A stretch of DNA of 64,000 nt from Flavobacterium notoginsengisoli (GCF_014207905.1 NZ_JACHLB010000001.1:558001-622000), one strand, 5' to 3'. Counted from the stretch's first letter, positions 7,533 through 16,463 are shown. Numbers and translations: made by a program. The notes: generated from the letters alone by a model not told the origin.

Positions 7533-9650
7533 TTATTTTTTTACAACGTTCTCTAAAATTTCTTTTTCTCTATCAGTTGAATTTTTAGGTGGATTAGAGT
7601 ATAATTTTAAAATTTCATCTTGAAATAAATCTCTAAAACTTTCTTTCTCTAAATCTCTCAAATTCAAAAGTGCTTTTGATCTAACATAAGTCGATTCACT
7701 TTTTAAAGACATTGAATACAATTTTTTAATATCATCTTCTTCAAAATCAGTAGATTTCCAGTTTGAATATTTCAAAATAAACTGAGAAAACAACAGCGAA
7801 GCTTTATTATTGTTGATATTTTTCTTTAATGAATTCTGTAATAAAGAAAAACTAGAGATATTTTTAATATTCTCCCCTATTGCACTTTCAATTGCAATAC
7901 GCTCTGGTTTCGTCTCAACTTTAAAATATTTGTTGATTTCTTTTAAAGAATTATTGATGCTGTTTTCTTCTTTTTTACCTTTTTCTTCCCATGCATCTTT
8001 CAATCCAACGGTCTTGTTAAATACTAATTTTGAAGCAGTTGAGTCTTTATCAACAGTAAAATATCCTAAACGTTGAAACTGAAATTTATCTTCATTTTGA
8101 GCTGTTGATAAACTTGGTTCAACATATCCCGTTACAATTTCTAATGAATTTGGATTCACAAAATCTAAGAAATTTTTCTCTTTATAACTGTCCGGAGCTT
8201 CATCTGTAAACAAACGATCGTACAAACGAACTTCTGCTTCTAATGCATGCTGAATTGAAACCCAATGCAATGTTCCAGATACTTTTCTTTGGCTTGCTTC
8301 TGTCCCGCTTCCGCTTAAAGAATCAGTATCATAAGTAACATGAATTTCAGTGATATTTCCGTTTTCATCTTTTATAACCGATTCACCTTTAATGATATAT
8401 GCATTTTTAAGACGAACTTCTTTGCCTAAAGTCAAACGGAAAAATTTAGCTGGAGCTTCTTCTAAAAAGTCTTCTCTTTCGATGTATAATTCACGAGAAA
8501 AAGGTACTTTTCTAAAACCTGCATTTTCATCTTCCTGATTATTTTCAGCTTCCAACCACTCCTCTTTTCCTTCTGGATAATTTGTAATTATCAATTTTAC
8601 AGGATCTAAAACCGCCATTACACGAGGTGCAATTTTGTTCAAATCTTCACGAATACAAAATTCTAAAACCGATACATTTATTAAATTATCACGTTTTGCA
8701 ATACCAATTGTGTTGGCAAAATTACGTAATGAAGCAGCTGTATAACCACGTCTTCTTAATCCAGAAATTGTTGACATTCTTGGATCATCCCATCCGTTAA
8801 CATGCTTTTCTTTAACTAGTTGCTGTAATTTTCTTTTACTAACAACCGTATGTGATAAGTTACGTCTGGCGAATTCTCTTTGTTTTGGACGAAGCTTATT
8901 ATCATCAAAAATCTGATCTAAAAACCAATCGTATAATTCACGGTGAGGCAAAAATTCAAGTGTACAAAATGAGTGAGAAATTTGCTCTAAATAATCACTT
9001 TGTCCGTGTGCCCAATCGTACATTGGATAAATTTTCCAAGCATCTCCAGTTCTATGGTGGTGCTTATGTAAAATTCTGTACATGATAGGATCACGCATCA
9101 ACATATTGGTTGATTTCATGTCAATTTTTGCACGAAGAATATGTGTACCAGCCTCAAATTCACCGTTTTTCATTCTTTCGAATAAATCCAAGTTTTCTTC
9201 AACAGAACGATTTCTGTACGGACTATCAGTTCCTGGAGTTGTTGGAGTTCCTTTTTGGATCGCCATTTCTTCAGAAGATTGACTGTCAACATACGCTTTA
9301 TCTTTTTTAATTAATAAAACTGCCCAATCGTACAATTGTTGAAAATAATCTGATGCATAACATTCTTCAGCCCAAGTATAACCCAGCCATTCCACATCTT
9401 TTTTAATAGCATCAACAAATTCCTGTTCTTCTTTTTCAGGGTTTGTATCATCAAAACGTAAATTCACAGGAGATTGATAATCAATTCCTAAACCAAAATT
9501 TAACGCAATAGAACTCGCGTGCCCAATGTGTAAATAACCATTTGGTTCTGGTGGAAAACGAAAGCGAAGTTTAGTATTTGAAAGACCTGATTTTACGTCT
9601 TCCTCTATGATTTGTTCAATAAAATTGAGTGATTTCTCTTCTGATGCCAT
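7533..9650 (-). CDS. glnS: Glutamine--tRNA ligase (GlnRS) with C-terminal extension
   Basis: Cytoplasmic class I synthetase charging tRNA-Gln. The HIGH motif is intact in PPEPNGYLHIGHASSIALNF (about 33-52) and the KMSKS-type loop reads VVSKRKLQ (about 270). The E. coli enzyme has about 554 residues; this protein has 705. The extra part (about 560-705) is a charged, mostly helical tail with HEAT-like spacing near its end. It may correspond to the YqeY-like appendages known on some bacterial GlnRS proteins, but I cannot confirm homology. A -7 promoter box lies 20 bp upstream and a terminator follows, so it is likely transcribed alone. Confidence 0.95.
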   Translation of the reverse strand: MASEEKSLNFIEQIIEEDVKSGLSNTKLRFRFPPEPNGYLHIGHASSIALNFGLGIDYQSPVNLRFDDTNPEKEEQEFVDAIKKDVEWLGYTWAEECYASDYFQQLYDWAVLLIKKDKAYVDSQSSEEMAIQKGTPTTPGTDSPYRNRSVEENLDLFERMKNGEFEAGTHILRAKIDMKSTNMLMRDPIMYRILHKHHHRTGDAWKIYPMYDWAHGQSDYLEQISHSFCTLEFLPHRELYDWFLDQIFDDNKLRPKQREFARRNLSHTVVSKRKLQQLVKEKHVNGWDDPRMSTISGLRRRGYTAASLRNFANTIGIAKRDNLINVSVLEFCIREDLNKIAPRVMAVLDPVKLIITNYPEGKEEWLEAENNQEDENAGFRKVPFSRELYIEREDFLEEAPAKFFRLTLGKEVRLKNAYIIKGESVIKDENGNITEIHVTYDTDSLSGSGTEASQRKVSGTLHWVSIQHALEAEVRLYDRLFTDEAPDSYKEKNFLDFVNPNSLEIVTGYVEPSLSTAQNEDKFQFQRLGYFTVDKDSTASKLVFNKTVGLKDAWEEKGKKEENSINNSLKEINKYFKVETKPERIAIESAIGENIKNISSFSLLQNSLKKNINNNKASLLFSQFILKYSNWKSTDFEEDDIKKLYSMSLKSESTYVRSKALLNLRDLEKESFRDLFQDEILKLYSNPPKNSTDREKEILENVVKK

Positions 9651-9669
9651 TATTTTATAGTAATTTTAG

Positions 9670-9677
9670 CAAAGATA
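9670..9677 (-). promoter_or_regulatory. -7 promoter box of glnS
   Basis: Reads TATCTTTG on the minus strand, 20 bp upstream of the glnS ATG; fits TAnnTTTG. No clear -33 element. Confidence 0.55.
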
Positions 9678-9684
9678 AAAAAAA

Positions 9685-9748
9685 GGTTTCAGGTTTCAGG
9701 TTTAAAGTTATCTAACTGGCATAAAACCTGAAACTTTAAACGTGAAAC
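9685..9748. repeat. Intergenic inverted repeat (GGTTTCAGGTTT type)
   Basis: Two direct copies of GGTTTCA then GGTTTAAAGTT on the left face AAACCTGAAACTTTAAACGTGAAAC on the right in part, forming an imperfect hairpin between the divergent glnS and folB genes. Confidence 0.5.
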
Positions 9749-9757
9749 AATACAAAA

Positions 9758-10117
9758 ATGGGAGTTATAAAACTGAAAAATATCCGTACTTTTTCTTACC
9801 ACGGATGTTTAATTGAAGAAGGAAAAATTGGATCTGATTACACAGTTGATCTAAAAATTAAAACCAATTTACAGAAATCGGCAGAAACTGATCATCTTTT
9901 AGACACTGTTGACTATGTTCATTTGAACAAAATTGTGGCTGAAGAAATGGCAATTCGTTCGCATTTATTGGAACATGTAGCCAAAAGAATCAATATTCGA
10001 GTGCTGGCAGAAATAGAAACGGTAGAAAAAACAACAGTTTGGGTTTCAAAAATAAATCCGCCTATTGGTGGTGATGTTGAGTCAGTTACTATAAAAATGA
10101 CGGAAATTAGAAAGTAA
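9758..10117 (+). CDS. folB: Dihydroneopterin aldolase
   Basis: A 119-residue protein of the FolB family, which converts 7,8-dihydroneopterin to 6-hydroxymethyl-7,8-dihydropterin and glycolaldehyde in folate biosynthesis. The family signature is visible: FSYHGCLIEEGKIGSDYTVD near residues 12-31 with the substrate-binding Glu, the central LLDTVDYVHL stretch, HLLEHVAKRI and the near C-terminal Lys in VWVSKINPPIGG. Length is typical (about 120). It is divergent from glnS and followed by tRNA-Cys with its own promoter, so it is a single-gene unit rather than part of a folate operon. Confidence 0.93.
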   Translation: MGVIKLKNIRTFSYHGCLIEEGKIGSDYTVDLKIKTNLQKSAETDHLLDTVDYVHLNKIVAEEMAIRSHLLEHVAKRINIRVLAEIETVEKTTVWVSKINPPIGGDVESVTIKMTEIRK

Positions 10118-10165
10118 TTTTGAAAATTAAAATTCGAAAAATTTAAAATAGTTACTTTGAAACTT

Positions 10166-10194
10166 TTGAAATTTAAAGATTTTAGTTACTTTTG
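10166..10194 (+). promoter_or_regulatory. Promoter of tRNA-Cys (-33/-7)
   Basis: TTG at 10166-10168, an 18-bp spacer and TACTTTTG at 10187-10194 match the Bacteroidota consensus TTG-N17-23-TAnnTTTG. Initiation would fall about ten bases before the tRNA 5' end. Confidence 0.75.
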
Positions 10195-10211
10195 CCAACC
10201 GTTCAAGTAAT

Positions 10212-10282
10212 GGCGTCGTGGCCGAGCGGCTAGGCTGGGCTCTGCAAAAGCTCCTACTCCGGTTCGAATCCGGACGATGCCT
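10212..10282 (+). tRNA. tRNA-Cys (anticodon GCA)
   Basis: A 71-nt cloverleaf: acceptor GGCGTCG pairs with CGATGCC (one G-U), D-arm region GCCGAGCGGC, anticodon stem GGGCT/AGCTC around loop CTGCAAA with anticodon GCA at 10244-10246, and T-arm TCCGGTTCGAATCCGGA. The discriminator base is U, as expected for Cys tRNA. The CCA end is not encoded. Confidence 0.96.
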
Positions 10283-10285
10283 CTA

Positions 10286-10317
10286 AAAGAGATACAGAAA
10301 TGTGTCTCTTTTTTTTA
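10286..10317 (+). terminator. Terminator of tRNA-Cys
   Basis: AAGAGATACA-GAAA-TGTGTCTCTT followed by eight T, directly after the tRNA. Confidence 0.85.
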
Positions 10318-10381
10318 TTTCTAAATTTTAGATTTAAGTGAAGAATAATTCAAATCCATATGATGAAAATGTTTTTATAAA

Positions 10382-11140
10382 TTACTTTTTAATTCCACCA
10401 TATACATTTGATGTCGAACCAAAATTAACATTTAACACTCCATTTTCTTTCCATTTTACCCAACCATCATAGTTTGTATCTTTTTCGAAAAAAAATTCAC
10501 TTCCAGGCTTTTTTATCACTTTAATCCAATCACCTTTACATTCATTGGTTATAAAAGGAAAATAATCTCTATAGTTAACTTGTTTATAGATTAGTTTACC
10601 ATTAGGTTTATCGTAAATTGATAAATTAATGAAAGAAATATTAGTAGCATCAAGTAACATTCTCTCCCAAGTTTCAAAAAGAAACCACTTTGAATTGTAA
10701 TTAGCATCAAAATAGTCAATAAAATCTTTTTGCTTTGAATAATAAACATTCTCCTTTTTTCTTTTTATAAAAGCTTCTTCAAAAGTTTGCTCATTTAAAA
10801 CTACTTTAAAATACTGTTTAGAAGTATCAATAACTCTAAATGCTAGTACAGGAAAATGGTGATATACATTTCTTTTATCTTCTTCATAGGAAGCTCCACC
10901 ATAGATCATATAAGGTTTTAAATTAAAACTAGATATGAATTTCATTACCCCAGATTCATCTTTTTCAAATTTTATAGTATCGACTGGAGCACTATTTTTT
11001 GGATTTTTATATAAAGGAATTGGATTTTCGGTATTAGCATATAAAAATCCAATTCCTAATTTTTTTGTATCATTTTCCTGTCCTATACATTTAAAAAAAA
11101 ATAATAAAAAAAGAATTTTAAATATCAGATTTCTACACAT
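10382..11140 (-). CDS. Secreted hypothetical protein
   Basis: A 252-residue protein with a Sec signal sequence (MCRNLIFKILFLLFFFKCIG), cut probably after the Gly/Gln near residue 21; the Cys there is not in a good lipobox. The mature protein has aromatic and lysine-rich segments and a C-terminal part with WIKVIKKPGSEFFFE and YDGWVKWKENG, reminiscent of SH3-like or WG-type beta repeats in secreted Bacteroidota proteins, but I cannot assign a family. It is the last gene of the rnr-GIN-LysE minus-strand run (29-bp gap), though it may have separate expression. Confidence 0.6.
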   Translation of the reverse strand: MCRNLIFKILFLLFFFKCIGQENDTKKLGIGFLYANTENPIPLYKNPKNSAPVDTIKFEKDESGVMKFISSFNLKPYMIYGGASYEEDKRNVYHHFPVLAFRVIDTSKQYFKVVLNEQTFEEAFIKRKKENVYYSKQKDFIDYFDANYNSKWFLFETWERMLLDATNISFINLSIYDKPNGKLIYKQVNYRDYFPFITNECKGDWIKVIKKPGSEFFFEKDTNYDGWVKWKENGVLNVNFGSTSNVYGGIKK

Positions 11141-11169
11141 AACATTTTAAAATTAAACAAAAAAATATC

Positions 11170-11847
11170 TTATTTTTCTATTTTCTCAAAAGCATTTTTA
11201 ACCATTTCTTTTTCTTTTGGAAACCAGCCTTGAACCATTAAGGCAACTCCAAAAACCATTAAGACAATACTAATTCCTTTTTTAATTTTTAGGATATTAG
11301 TCGGTGTCATTTTAGATTTTAATTGTTTGGCTAATAATATTTTAAGACAATCAACCAATAAATAAGTTATGATGACAGCTGCAAAAAAAGTAAACATTCT
11401 TGAGTTTTGCATTTCTAATTTTGGTCCGACAGAAATAATTACAGCAAGCCAAAAACCTAAAACACCAATGTTGATAACGTTAAGTAAAAAACCTTTTACA
11501 AATAAACTTCCGTAATTTCTTTTAATAATATCACGGTCAATTTCTTCGTCATTAATTTTTTCTTCTTTCTTCAATTTTACGAAAGAAATAATGCCATAAG
11601 CAAGCATTATTATTCCTCCGAAAATAAATAATGCCGGTTTGTCTTTTAAGCTGGAAATCAGTCTATAACTTCCCAAATAAGCAATTGCAATAAAAAAAAT
11701 ATCACCTAATACTACACCAAAATCAAAGACAATTGCTGCTCTGAATCCTTTTGTAATACTGGTTTCAAGTAATATAAAAAATACTGGACCTACCATAAAA
11801 CTTAGAAAAAGTCCCCATGGCAGTCCAGCTAAAATATCATTTATCAT
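11170..11847 (-). CDS. LysE/RhtB-family transporter
   Basis: A 225-residue inner-membrane protein with six hydrophobic segments and the LysE-family opening LAGLPWGLFLSFMVGPVFFILLETSITKGFRAA, where the GP and E-(S/T) positions are family hallmarks. LysE/RhtB proteins export amino acids such as lysine, homoserine or threonine; the substrate here cannot be told. A charged loop (KKEEKINDEEIDRDIIKR, about 92-109) separates the two three-helix halves. It is 13 bp downstream of the head GIN domain gene, so likely co-transcribed with it and rnr. Confidence 0.85.
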   Translation of the reverse strand: MINDILAGLPWGLFLSFMVGPVFFILLETSITKGFRAAIVFDFGVVLGDIFFIAIAYLGSYRLISSLKDKPALFIFGGIIMLAYGIISFVKLKKEEKINDEEIDRDIIKRNYGSLFVKGFLLNVINIGVLGFWLAVIISVGPKLEMQNSRMFTFFAAVIITYLLVDCLKILLAKQLKSKMTPTNILKIKKGISIVLMVFGVALMVQGWFPKEKEMVKNAFEKIEK

Positions 11848-11860
11848 TAAGTACCAATTA

Positions 11861-12529
11861 TTATTTTACTTCTTCGATTTTACCACCAAAGACTGTTTTT
11901 TGGTTAATTTGTTTTGGTTTTCCATAAATGTAAATAGAGCCTCCTGCGCTCACTTTTGCATCGACAAGGGTCGAAGCATTAACATCGGCTTTTCCGCCCG
12001 CAGAAACGCTTACTTTGGTCTGAGAAGTGGCTAATTTACTTCCAAGGAAATATCCACCAGCTCCTAATCCTGCATCAAGGTTATCTGCTTTACCTGTAAC
12101 AGTGATTTCTCCACCAGAAACCGAACTTACTTTTAGTTTATCAACATTCAAATCTACATTAATTTTTCCACCTTCTTGTGCAGATACTTTAAATGAAGTT
12201 GCTTTTAGGGTTTCTTTACTTGTTACTTCAGCTCCTTCATTAACATCAATTAATTCTAAATGTTTATAATACAGAGTTACTTCAAGATCATTTCCTGAAA
12301 GAAGTTTTGGAAATGGCATTCTCAATTTTAAAACACCATTTTTATTAACAGCTTCCAGTTCAGTTTCTCTTGCTCCTTTTATAACTACTTTATTTTCAGA
12401 TGCCGGAACTAGTTTTACACTTAACTTATCGTAAACTTTTACGGTATCAAAATCTCCTAACTCTTTGGTAACTTGACCAAAAGACATTTGTACAAATAAA
12501 ATTGCTGCTCCAATAATTAGCTTTTTCAT
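11861..12529 (-). CDS. Head GIN domain (DUF2807) secreted protein
   Basis: A 222-residue protein with a signal peptide (MKKLIIGAAILFVQMSFGQ) and a repetitive beta-helix-like body of short strand repeats such as LKVSAQEGGKINVDLNVDKL, SVSGGEITVTGKADNL and VSAGGKADVNASTL. This is the DUF2807 'putative auto-transporter adhesin, head GIN domain' pattern, widespread and of unknown function in Bacteroidota. Predicted periplasmic or surface exposed. It follows rnr by 26 bp, so it is in the same transcription unit. Confidence 0.85.
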   Translation of the reverse strand: MKKLIIGAAILFVQMSFGQVTKELGDFDTVKVYDKLSVKLVPASENKVVIKGARETELEAVNKNGVLKLRMPFPKLLSGNDLEVTLYYKHLELIDVNEGAEVTSKETLKATSFKVSAQEGGKINVDLNVDKLKVSSVSGGEITVTGKADNLDAGLGAGGYFLGSKLATSQTKVSVSAGGKADVNASTLVDAKVSAGGSIYIYGKPKQINQKTVFGGKIEEVK

Positions 12530-12555
12530 ACTTTTATTTTTTTTAATTAATTACT

Positions 12556-14736
12556 TTATTCTGCTCGTCTCAAAAAATGAAAATCCAGTTGTTTTTTAAC
12601 TAAATCTGCATTTTTTACCTTAACGTAAATTTCGTCTCCCAATTGCAATAAACGGTTTGAAGTGGCTCCTACCAAAGCATATTGTCTTTCGTCGAAAGTA
12701 TAGTAATCTTCTTTTATTTCTCTGATTCTCACCATTCCTTCGCATTTATTAGAGACGATTTCAACATAAATTCCCCATTCAGTAACACCAGAAATAACTC
12801 CAAGGAATTCTTCATCCTGATGATCCTGCATGTATTTAACCTGCATGTATTTGATGCTATCTCGTTCAGCATTTGTTGCTAAGTTTTCCATGTTAGAACA
12901 ATGTAAACATTTTGTTTCATATGTTTCTTCGTCTACAGAAGCTCCTCCATCGAGATAATATTGTAACAAACGGTGTACCATAACGTCTGGATAACGACGA
13001 ATTGGCGATGTAAAATGGCTGTAATAATCAAAAGCTAAACCATAATGGCCAATATTATCTGTCGAATATTTGGCTTTGCTCATACTTCTAATTGCAAGAG
13101 TATCAATAAGATTTTGCTCTTTTTTTCCATTTACTTCTTCCATCAAAGCATTCAATGATTTCGAAATATCACCTTTGTTTCTAAAATCAATTTTATAACC
13201 AAATTTAGCGATAACTGTCTGCATTGCAATTAGTTTATCTTCATTTGGTTCATCATGAATACGATAAACAAATGTTTTCTTTTGTTTTCCAATGTATTCA
13301 GCAACTTTTCTATTTGCCAAAAGCATGAATTCTTCAATCAAATGATTGGCATCTTTTGATATTTTGAAATACACTCCTTCTGGTTCTCCCTCAGCATCTA
13401 AATTGAATTTAACTTCCACTTTATCAAAAGAAATTGCACCTTGCTGCATTCTTTTCTTTCTTAAAATCTTAGCTAATTCATCTAGTTTTAAAGTAGCTTC
13501 AACAATTTCATCTGAAACGACATAAGATTCTCCCGTAATAGAAACATCAACTGGAATTGTATTGTCTTTTGTTTCAATGATATATTGTGCTTCTTCATAT
13601 GCAAAACGCTGATCTGAATAAATTACAGTTCTTCCAAACCATTGGTTAATAACTTGGGCTGTTGGAGAAACTTCAAATACGGCAGAGAAAGTATATTTCT
13701 CTTCATTCGGACGTAGCGAACAGGCAAAGTTAGACAATACTTCAGGAAGCATTGGCACTACTCTATCGACTAAATAAACCGAAGTAGCTCTTTGATACGC
13801 TTCATCATCCAGAATTGTTCCTTCTTCAAGATAATAAGAAACATCGGCAATATGAATTCCGATTTCAAAGTTTCCATTTTCTAACTTTTTGAAAGACAAG
13901 GCATCATCAAAATCTTTTGCATCTTTTGGATCAATCGTAAACGTAAGCGTATCACGCATATCACGACGTTTTGCAATCTCAGATTCCTGAATCGAAGTAT
14001 CCAATTTTTGTGCAAAAACCTCTACTTCTACCGGAAAATCAGCTGGCAAACCATATTCAGCCAAAATAGCGTGAATCTCTGTATTGTGTTCTCCAGGTTT
14101 TCCTAAAACTCGAATTACAGATCCAAACGGACTATCGGCTCTTTTTGGCCAATCTTCAATCTTAACCAAAACAACATCACCGTTTTCTGCTTCTCCCAAT
14201 TTATCTTTCGGAATAAAAATATCGGTATACATTTTCGGGTTTGCAGTAGAAACAAATGCAAAATTTGGCTGCATATCAATTACACCAACAAACTCTGTTT
14301 TATCTCTTTCAATAACTTCAATAACTTCACCTTCAGGTCTTTTCCCTTTTCTACGGTTATAAACGTAAACTTTTACTTTGTCTTTATCTAAAGCACGATT
14401 CAAGTTATTGGTCGGGATAAAAACATCTTCTTCAAATTCGTCACAAATAAAATATGCCGTTTTTCTGCTCGTCATATCTATCGTTCCTTCGTAATAATCT
14501 TGGCTAACCGCTTTAATTAAATATTTTCCAGGTTCTGTTTCTATAATCTTTTTTTGAGCTGTCAGAATCTTTAAATCTTTTATAATCTGATTTCTACTTT
14601 TTGTATCATCAAGTTCTAACTTTGCTCCTATCTGTTTGTAATTAAATGATTTATTGGCGTTTTGCGATAAAATCTTCAGGATCTTCCCAGAGAAATCTTT
14701 CTCTTTTTTTATCGGCTTTCTAATTTTCTTACTCAT
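12556..14736 (-). CDS. rnr: Ribonuclease R
   Basis: A 726-residue 3'-5' exoribonuclease of the RNase II/R family that degrades structured RNA. Order of parts: basic N-terminal winged-helix region (about 10-75), cold-shock/OB regions (about 80-240), the RNB catalytic domain beginning near 265 with the metal-binding aspartates in TIDPKDAKDFDDALSF, and a C-terminal S1 domain (about 640-722, GVISGVTEWGIYVEIVSNKCEG). Conserved LVDRVVPMLPEVLSN and HFTSPIRRYPDVMVHR segments support full catalytic function. It leads an apparent operon with the head GIN and LysE-type genes. Confidence 0.97.
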   Translation of the reverse strand: MSKKIRKPIKKEKDFSGKILKILSQNANKSFNYKQIGAKLELDDTKSRNQIIKDLKILTAQKKIIETEPGKYLIKAVSQDYYEGTIDMTSRKTAYFICDEFEEDVFIPTNNLNRALDKDKVKVYVYNRRKGKRPEGEVIEVIERDKTEFVGVIDMQPNFAFVSTANPKMYTDIFIPKDKLGEAENGDVVLVKIEDWPKRADSPFGSVIRVLGKPGEHNTEIHAILAEYGLPADFPVEVEVFAQKLDTSIQESEIAKRRDMRDTLTFTIDPKDAKDFDDALSFKKLENGNFEIGIHIADVSYYLEEGTILDDEAYQRATSVYLVDRVVPMLPEVLSNFACSLRPNEEKYTFSAVFEVSPTAQVINQWFGRTVIYSDQRFAYEEAQYIIETKDNTIPVDVSITGESYVVSDEIVEATLKLDELAKILRKKRMQQGAISFDKVEVKFNLDAEGEPEGVYFKISKDANHLIEEFMLLANRKVAEYIGKQKKTFVYRIHDEPNEDKLIAMQTVIAKFGYKIDFRNKGDISKSLNALMEEVNGKKEQNLIDTLAIRSMSKAKYSTDNIGHYGLAFDYYSHFTSPIRRYPDVMVHRLLQYYLDGGASVDEETYETKCLHCSNMENLATNAERDSIKYMQVKYMQDHQDEEFLGVISGVTEWGIYVEIVSNKCEGMVRIREIKEDYYTFDERQYALVGATSNRLLQLGDEIYVKVKNADLVKKQLDFHFLRRAE

Positions 14737-14847
14737 ATAATCTTTTCTTATAAGGTTTAAAATTACAAATAAGAAATCAGATAATACTTTTTAACAAATA
14801 GAATTATTAAAAATATAACTTTTCGTACATTTACAAAAACACCTAAA

Positions 14848-15081
14848 ATGGGAAGCTTTAAAACGATTGCTGTATTCAATTATCTGCACGAAACCGTAGT
14901 TCTCAAACACTTACTGGAACAGGAAGGAATCCCATATTTTTTCGAAAACGAAATGACACTTTCTGTCATGCCGTTTTACTCCAATGCGCTGGGCGGAATA
15001 AAACTCAAAGTTCATCCAAACGATTTCGAGCAAGTTCAAGAAATCTTGGACAATCTCAATAATCCGCTTAAAATCGTCTGA
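14848..15081 (+). CDS. DUF2007 domain protein
   Basis: A 77-residue protein, MGSFKTIAVFNYLHETVVLK..., with the DUF2007 features: a beta-alpha-beta fold similar to ACT/P-II-like small domains, a conserved HLLEQEGIPYFFENE stretch and the C-terminal VHPNDFEQVQEILDNL. Often annotated as a putative signal-transducing protein, but no function is proven. It diverges from rnr and is the last gene before the 0.8-kb putative origin region. A weak -7-like box (TACATTTA) lies about 20 bp upstream. Confidence 0.85.
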   Translation: MGSFKTIAVFNYLHETVVLKHLLEQEGIPYFFENEMTLSVMPFYSNALGGIKLKVHPNDFEQVQEILDNLNNPLKIV

Positions 15082-15157
15082 AACAATCTCAAAAATCAAT
15101 TTTAAGTTTCAATCTCAATTTCAAAAAATTAATTTTTTTCCTTTTCAACTTTTTTAG

Positions 15158-15690
15158 TTTTCAACATATATTAAATACAACAAAAAAGATTTTTAAAAAT
15201 TTAAAAAAAATTTATGGTTATTATAGCTTGTTAATATGTCGAATAAATTTTTTTTTGAAGTCATTGAAATCTCGTTTTACTTATTTATTCTGAGTTATCA
15301 ACATAGTTATTTTTAGTTAAATTACTTATTTATAAGACTTTTTGTATTTTAATTAACAACGGTTGACAACCAAAAGTGAATTGATTTTGTAAATAAGTTA
15401 ACATGTTGATAGTTGTTGAAAATGGTATTTTTGATATTGATAACTTTTCCAAAAATTCACGAAACTTTTCTTGCATATTTAATTCCAGTTTTGGATTATG
15501 AAATTTTTGTAAACAACCAAAAAAAACTTCTAATTTTCTTTTCGAACTTATTAACATTTTCTGTTAACTTAAAGTTAATTGAATATCAAGCAATTACAAA
15601 CTCCTATTAACACCTCAAAATTTTAACAAAAATTCTGTTTATTCTTTATTGATTATGAGATACTTAGAGAGTTATCAAAATTGTTAATAA
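15158..15690. other. Candidate chromosomal replication origin (cluster of DnaA-box-like 9-mers)
   Basis: The gene-free 15082-15884 region is very AT-rich and holds a cluster of TT(A/T)T(C/T)AACA words: TTTTCAACA at 15158, TTATCAACA at 15295, TGTTGATAG at 15404 and TGTTGAAAA at 15414 (both inverted), TTATTAACA at 15548, CTATTAACA at 15604, TTATCAAAA at 15672 and TGTTAATAA at 15682 (inverted). These differ by one or two bases from the DnaA consensus TTATCCACA. Long A/T runs (15185-15260) could serve as an unwinding element. Genes to the left are mainly minus, to the right mainly plus, as expected at an origin. An AT-rich region also yields such words by chance, so this remains a hypothesis. Confidence 0.45.
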
Positions 15691-15737
15691 CTGTTAAGAT
15701 TTTGACAGTAAGATAGTTGCAAAACAGAGGCTTTTAA

Positions 15738-15835
15738 AGCGAATTACACGAATGTACAAGAATTTATATTGGAATGTTTATATACACCATTTAAAAAGAA
15801 AAAAATTTGTGAAAATTAGGGTAATTCGTGGCAAC
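15738..15835. repeat. Imperfect palindrome (GAATTACACGAAT ... ATTCGTGGC)
   Basis: GCGAATTACACGAAT-GTACAAGAATTT on the left is roughly the reverse complement of AAATTTGTGAAAATTAGGGTAATTCGTGGC on the right, giving a long imperfect hairpin before rpiB. This resembles a dispersed intergenic element I recall from Flavobacterium genomes. Confidence 0.55.
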
Positions 15836-15850
15836 CATTCATTAATTAAG

Positions 15851-15858
15851 TAAATTTG
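15851..15858 (+). promoter_or_regulatory. -7 promoter box of rpiB
   Basis: TAAATTTG fits TAnnTTTG and lies 27 bp upstream of the rpiB ATG. No clear -33 TTG. Confidence 0.5.
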
Positions 15859-15884
15859 CATAACACAACTTAATAGTATAAAAA

Positions 15885-16316
15885 ATGAAAATTTCGATAG
15901 GAAACGACCACGCAGGCCCAGAATATAAAAAAGCAATTGTTGAAATGCTGAAAACAAGAGGTTATGAAGTAACTAACTATGGTACAGATACTGATGCTTC
16001 TGTTGATTATCCTGATTTTGGACATCCAGTTGCCAATGATGTGTCTGAAGGAAAAGCTGATTTTGGAATTGTAATCTGCGGTAGCGGTAACGGAATTGCA
16101 ATGACTGTTAATAAACACCCGAAAGTGAGAGCTGGATTATGTTGGACTAAAGAAATCGCGTATTTAACACGTTTACATAATGATGCAAATATTGTGAGTA
16201 TTCCGGCAAGGTTTACTTCTATTCATCAGGCTGTAGAAATTGTTGAAACTTTCTTAGATACCGCTTTTGAAGGGGGAAGACATCAAAATAGAGTGAATAA
16301 AATTGCTTGCGCTTAA
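15885..16316 (+). CDS. rpiB: Ribose 5-phosphate isomerase B
   Basis: A 143-residue RpiB/LacAB-family sugar isomerase interconverting ribose 5-phosphate and ribulose 5-phosphate in the pentose phosphate pathway. The family pattern is present: MKISIGNDHAGPEYKKAIVE with the DHAG phosphate/sugar site, VDYPDFGHPVA, and ICGSGNGIAMTVNKHPKVRA; the catalytic Cys is in VICGSG. Length is typical. It is a single gene with its own -7 box and terminator, immediately right of the candidate origin. Confidence 0.95.
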   Translation: MKISIGNDHAGPEYKKAIVEMLKTRGYEVTNYGTDTDASVDYPDFGHPVANDVSEGKADFGIVICGSGNGIAMTVNKHPKVRAGLCWTKEIAYLTRLHNDANIVSIPARFTSIHQAVEIVETFLDTAFEGGRHQNRVNKIACA

Positions 16317-16362
16317 AAAGTAGAAAAAATTCGGTGCTGCGCACCATTAAGAAAATAAACAC

Positions 16363-16398
16363 ACCGGGCGGATTTTTAATAATTCTTCCGGTTTTTTA
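16363..16398 (+). terminator. Terminator after rpiB
   Basis: ACCGG...CCGGT stem (inner GGA/TTC) followed by TTTTTTATTTT. A smaller perfect hairpin, GGTGC-TGC-GCACC, lies just before it at 16333-16345. Confidence 0.7.
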
Positions 16399-16463
16399 TT
16401 TTATAAATATTTAAAATTCAAATAGTTATTTTTAAATTTTGGAGTTATCAACAATGTTAATAT

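Noticed and set aside
16333..16345. GGTGC-TGC-GCACC as a riboswitch or operator
   Set aside because: It is a simple 13-base hairpin between the rpiB stop and its terminator; no further conserved structure is visible.
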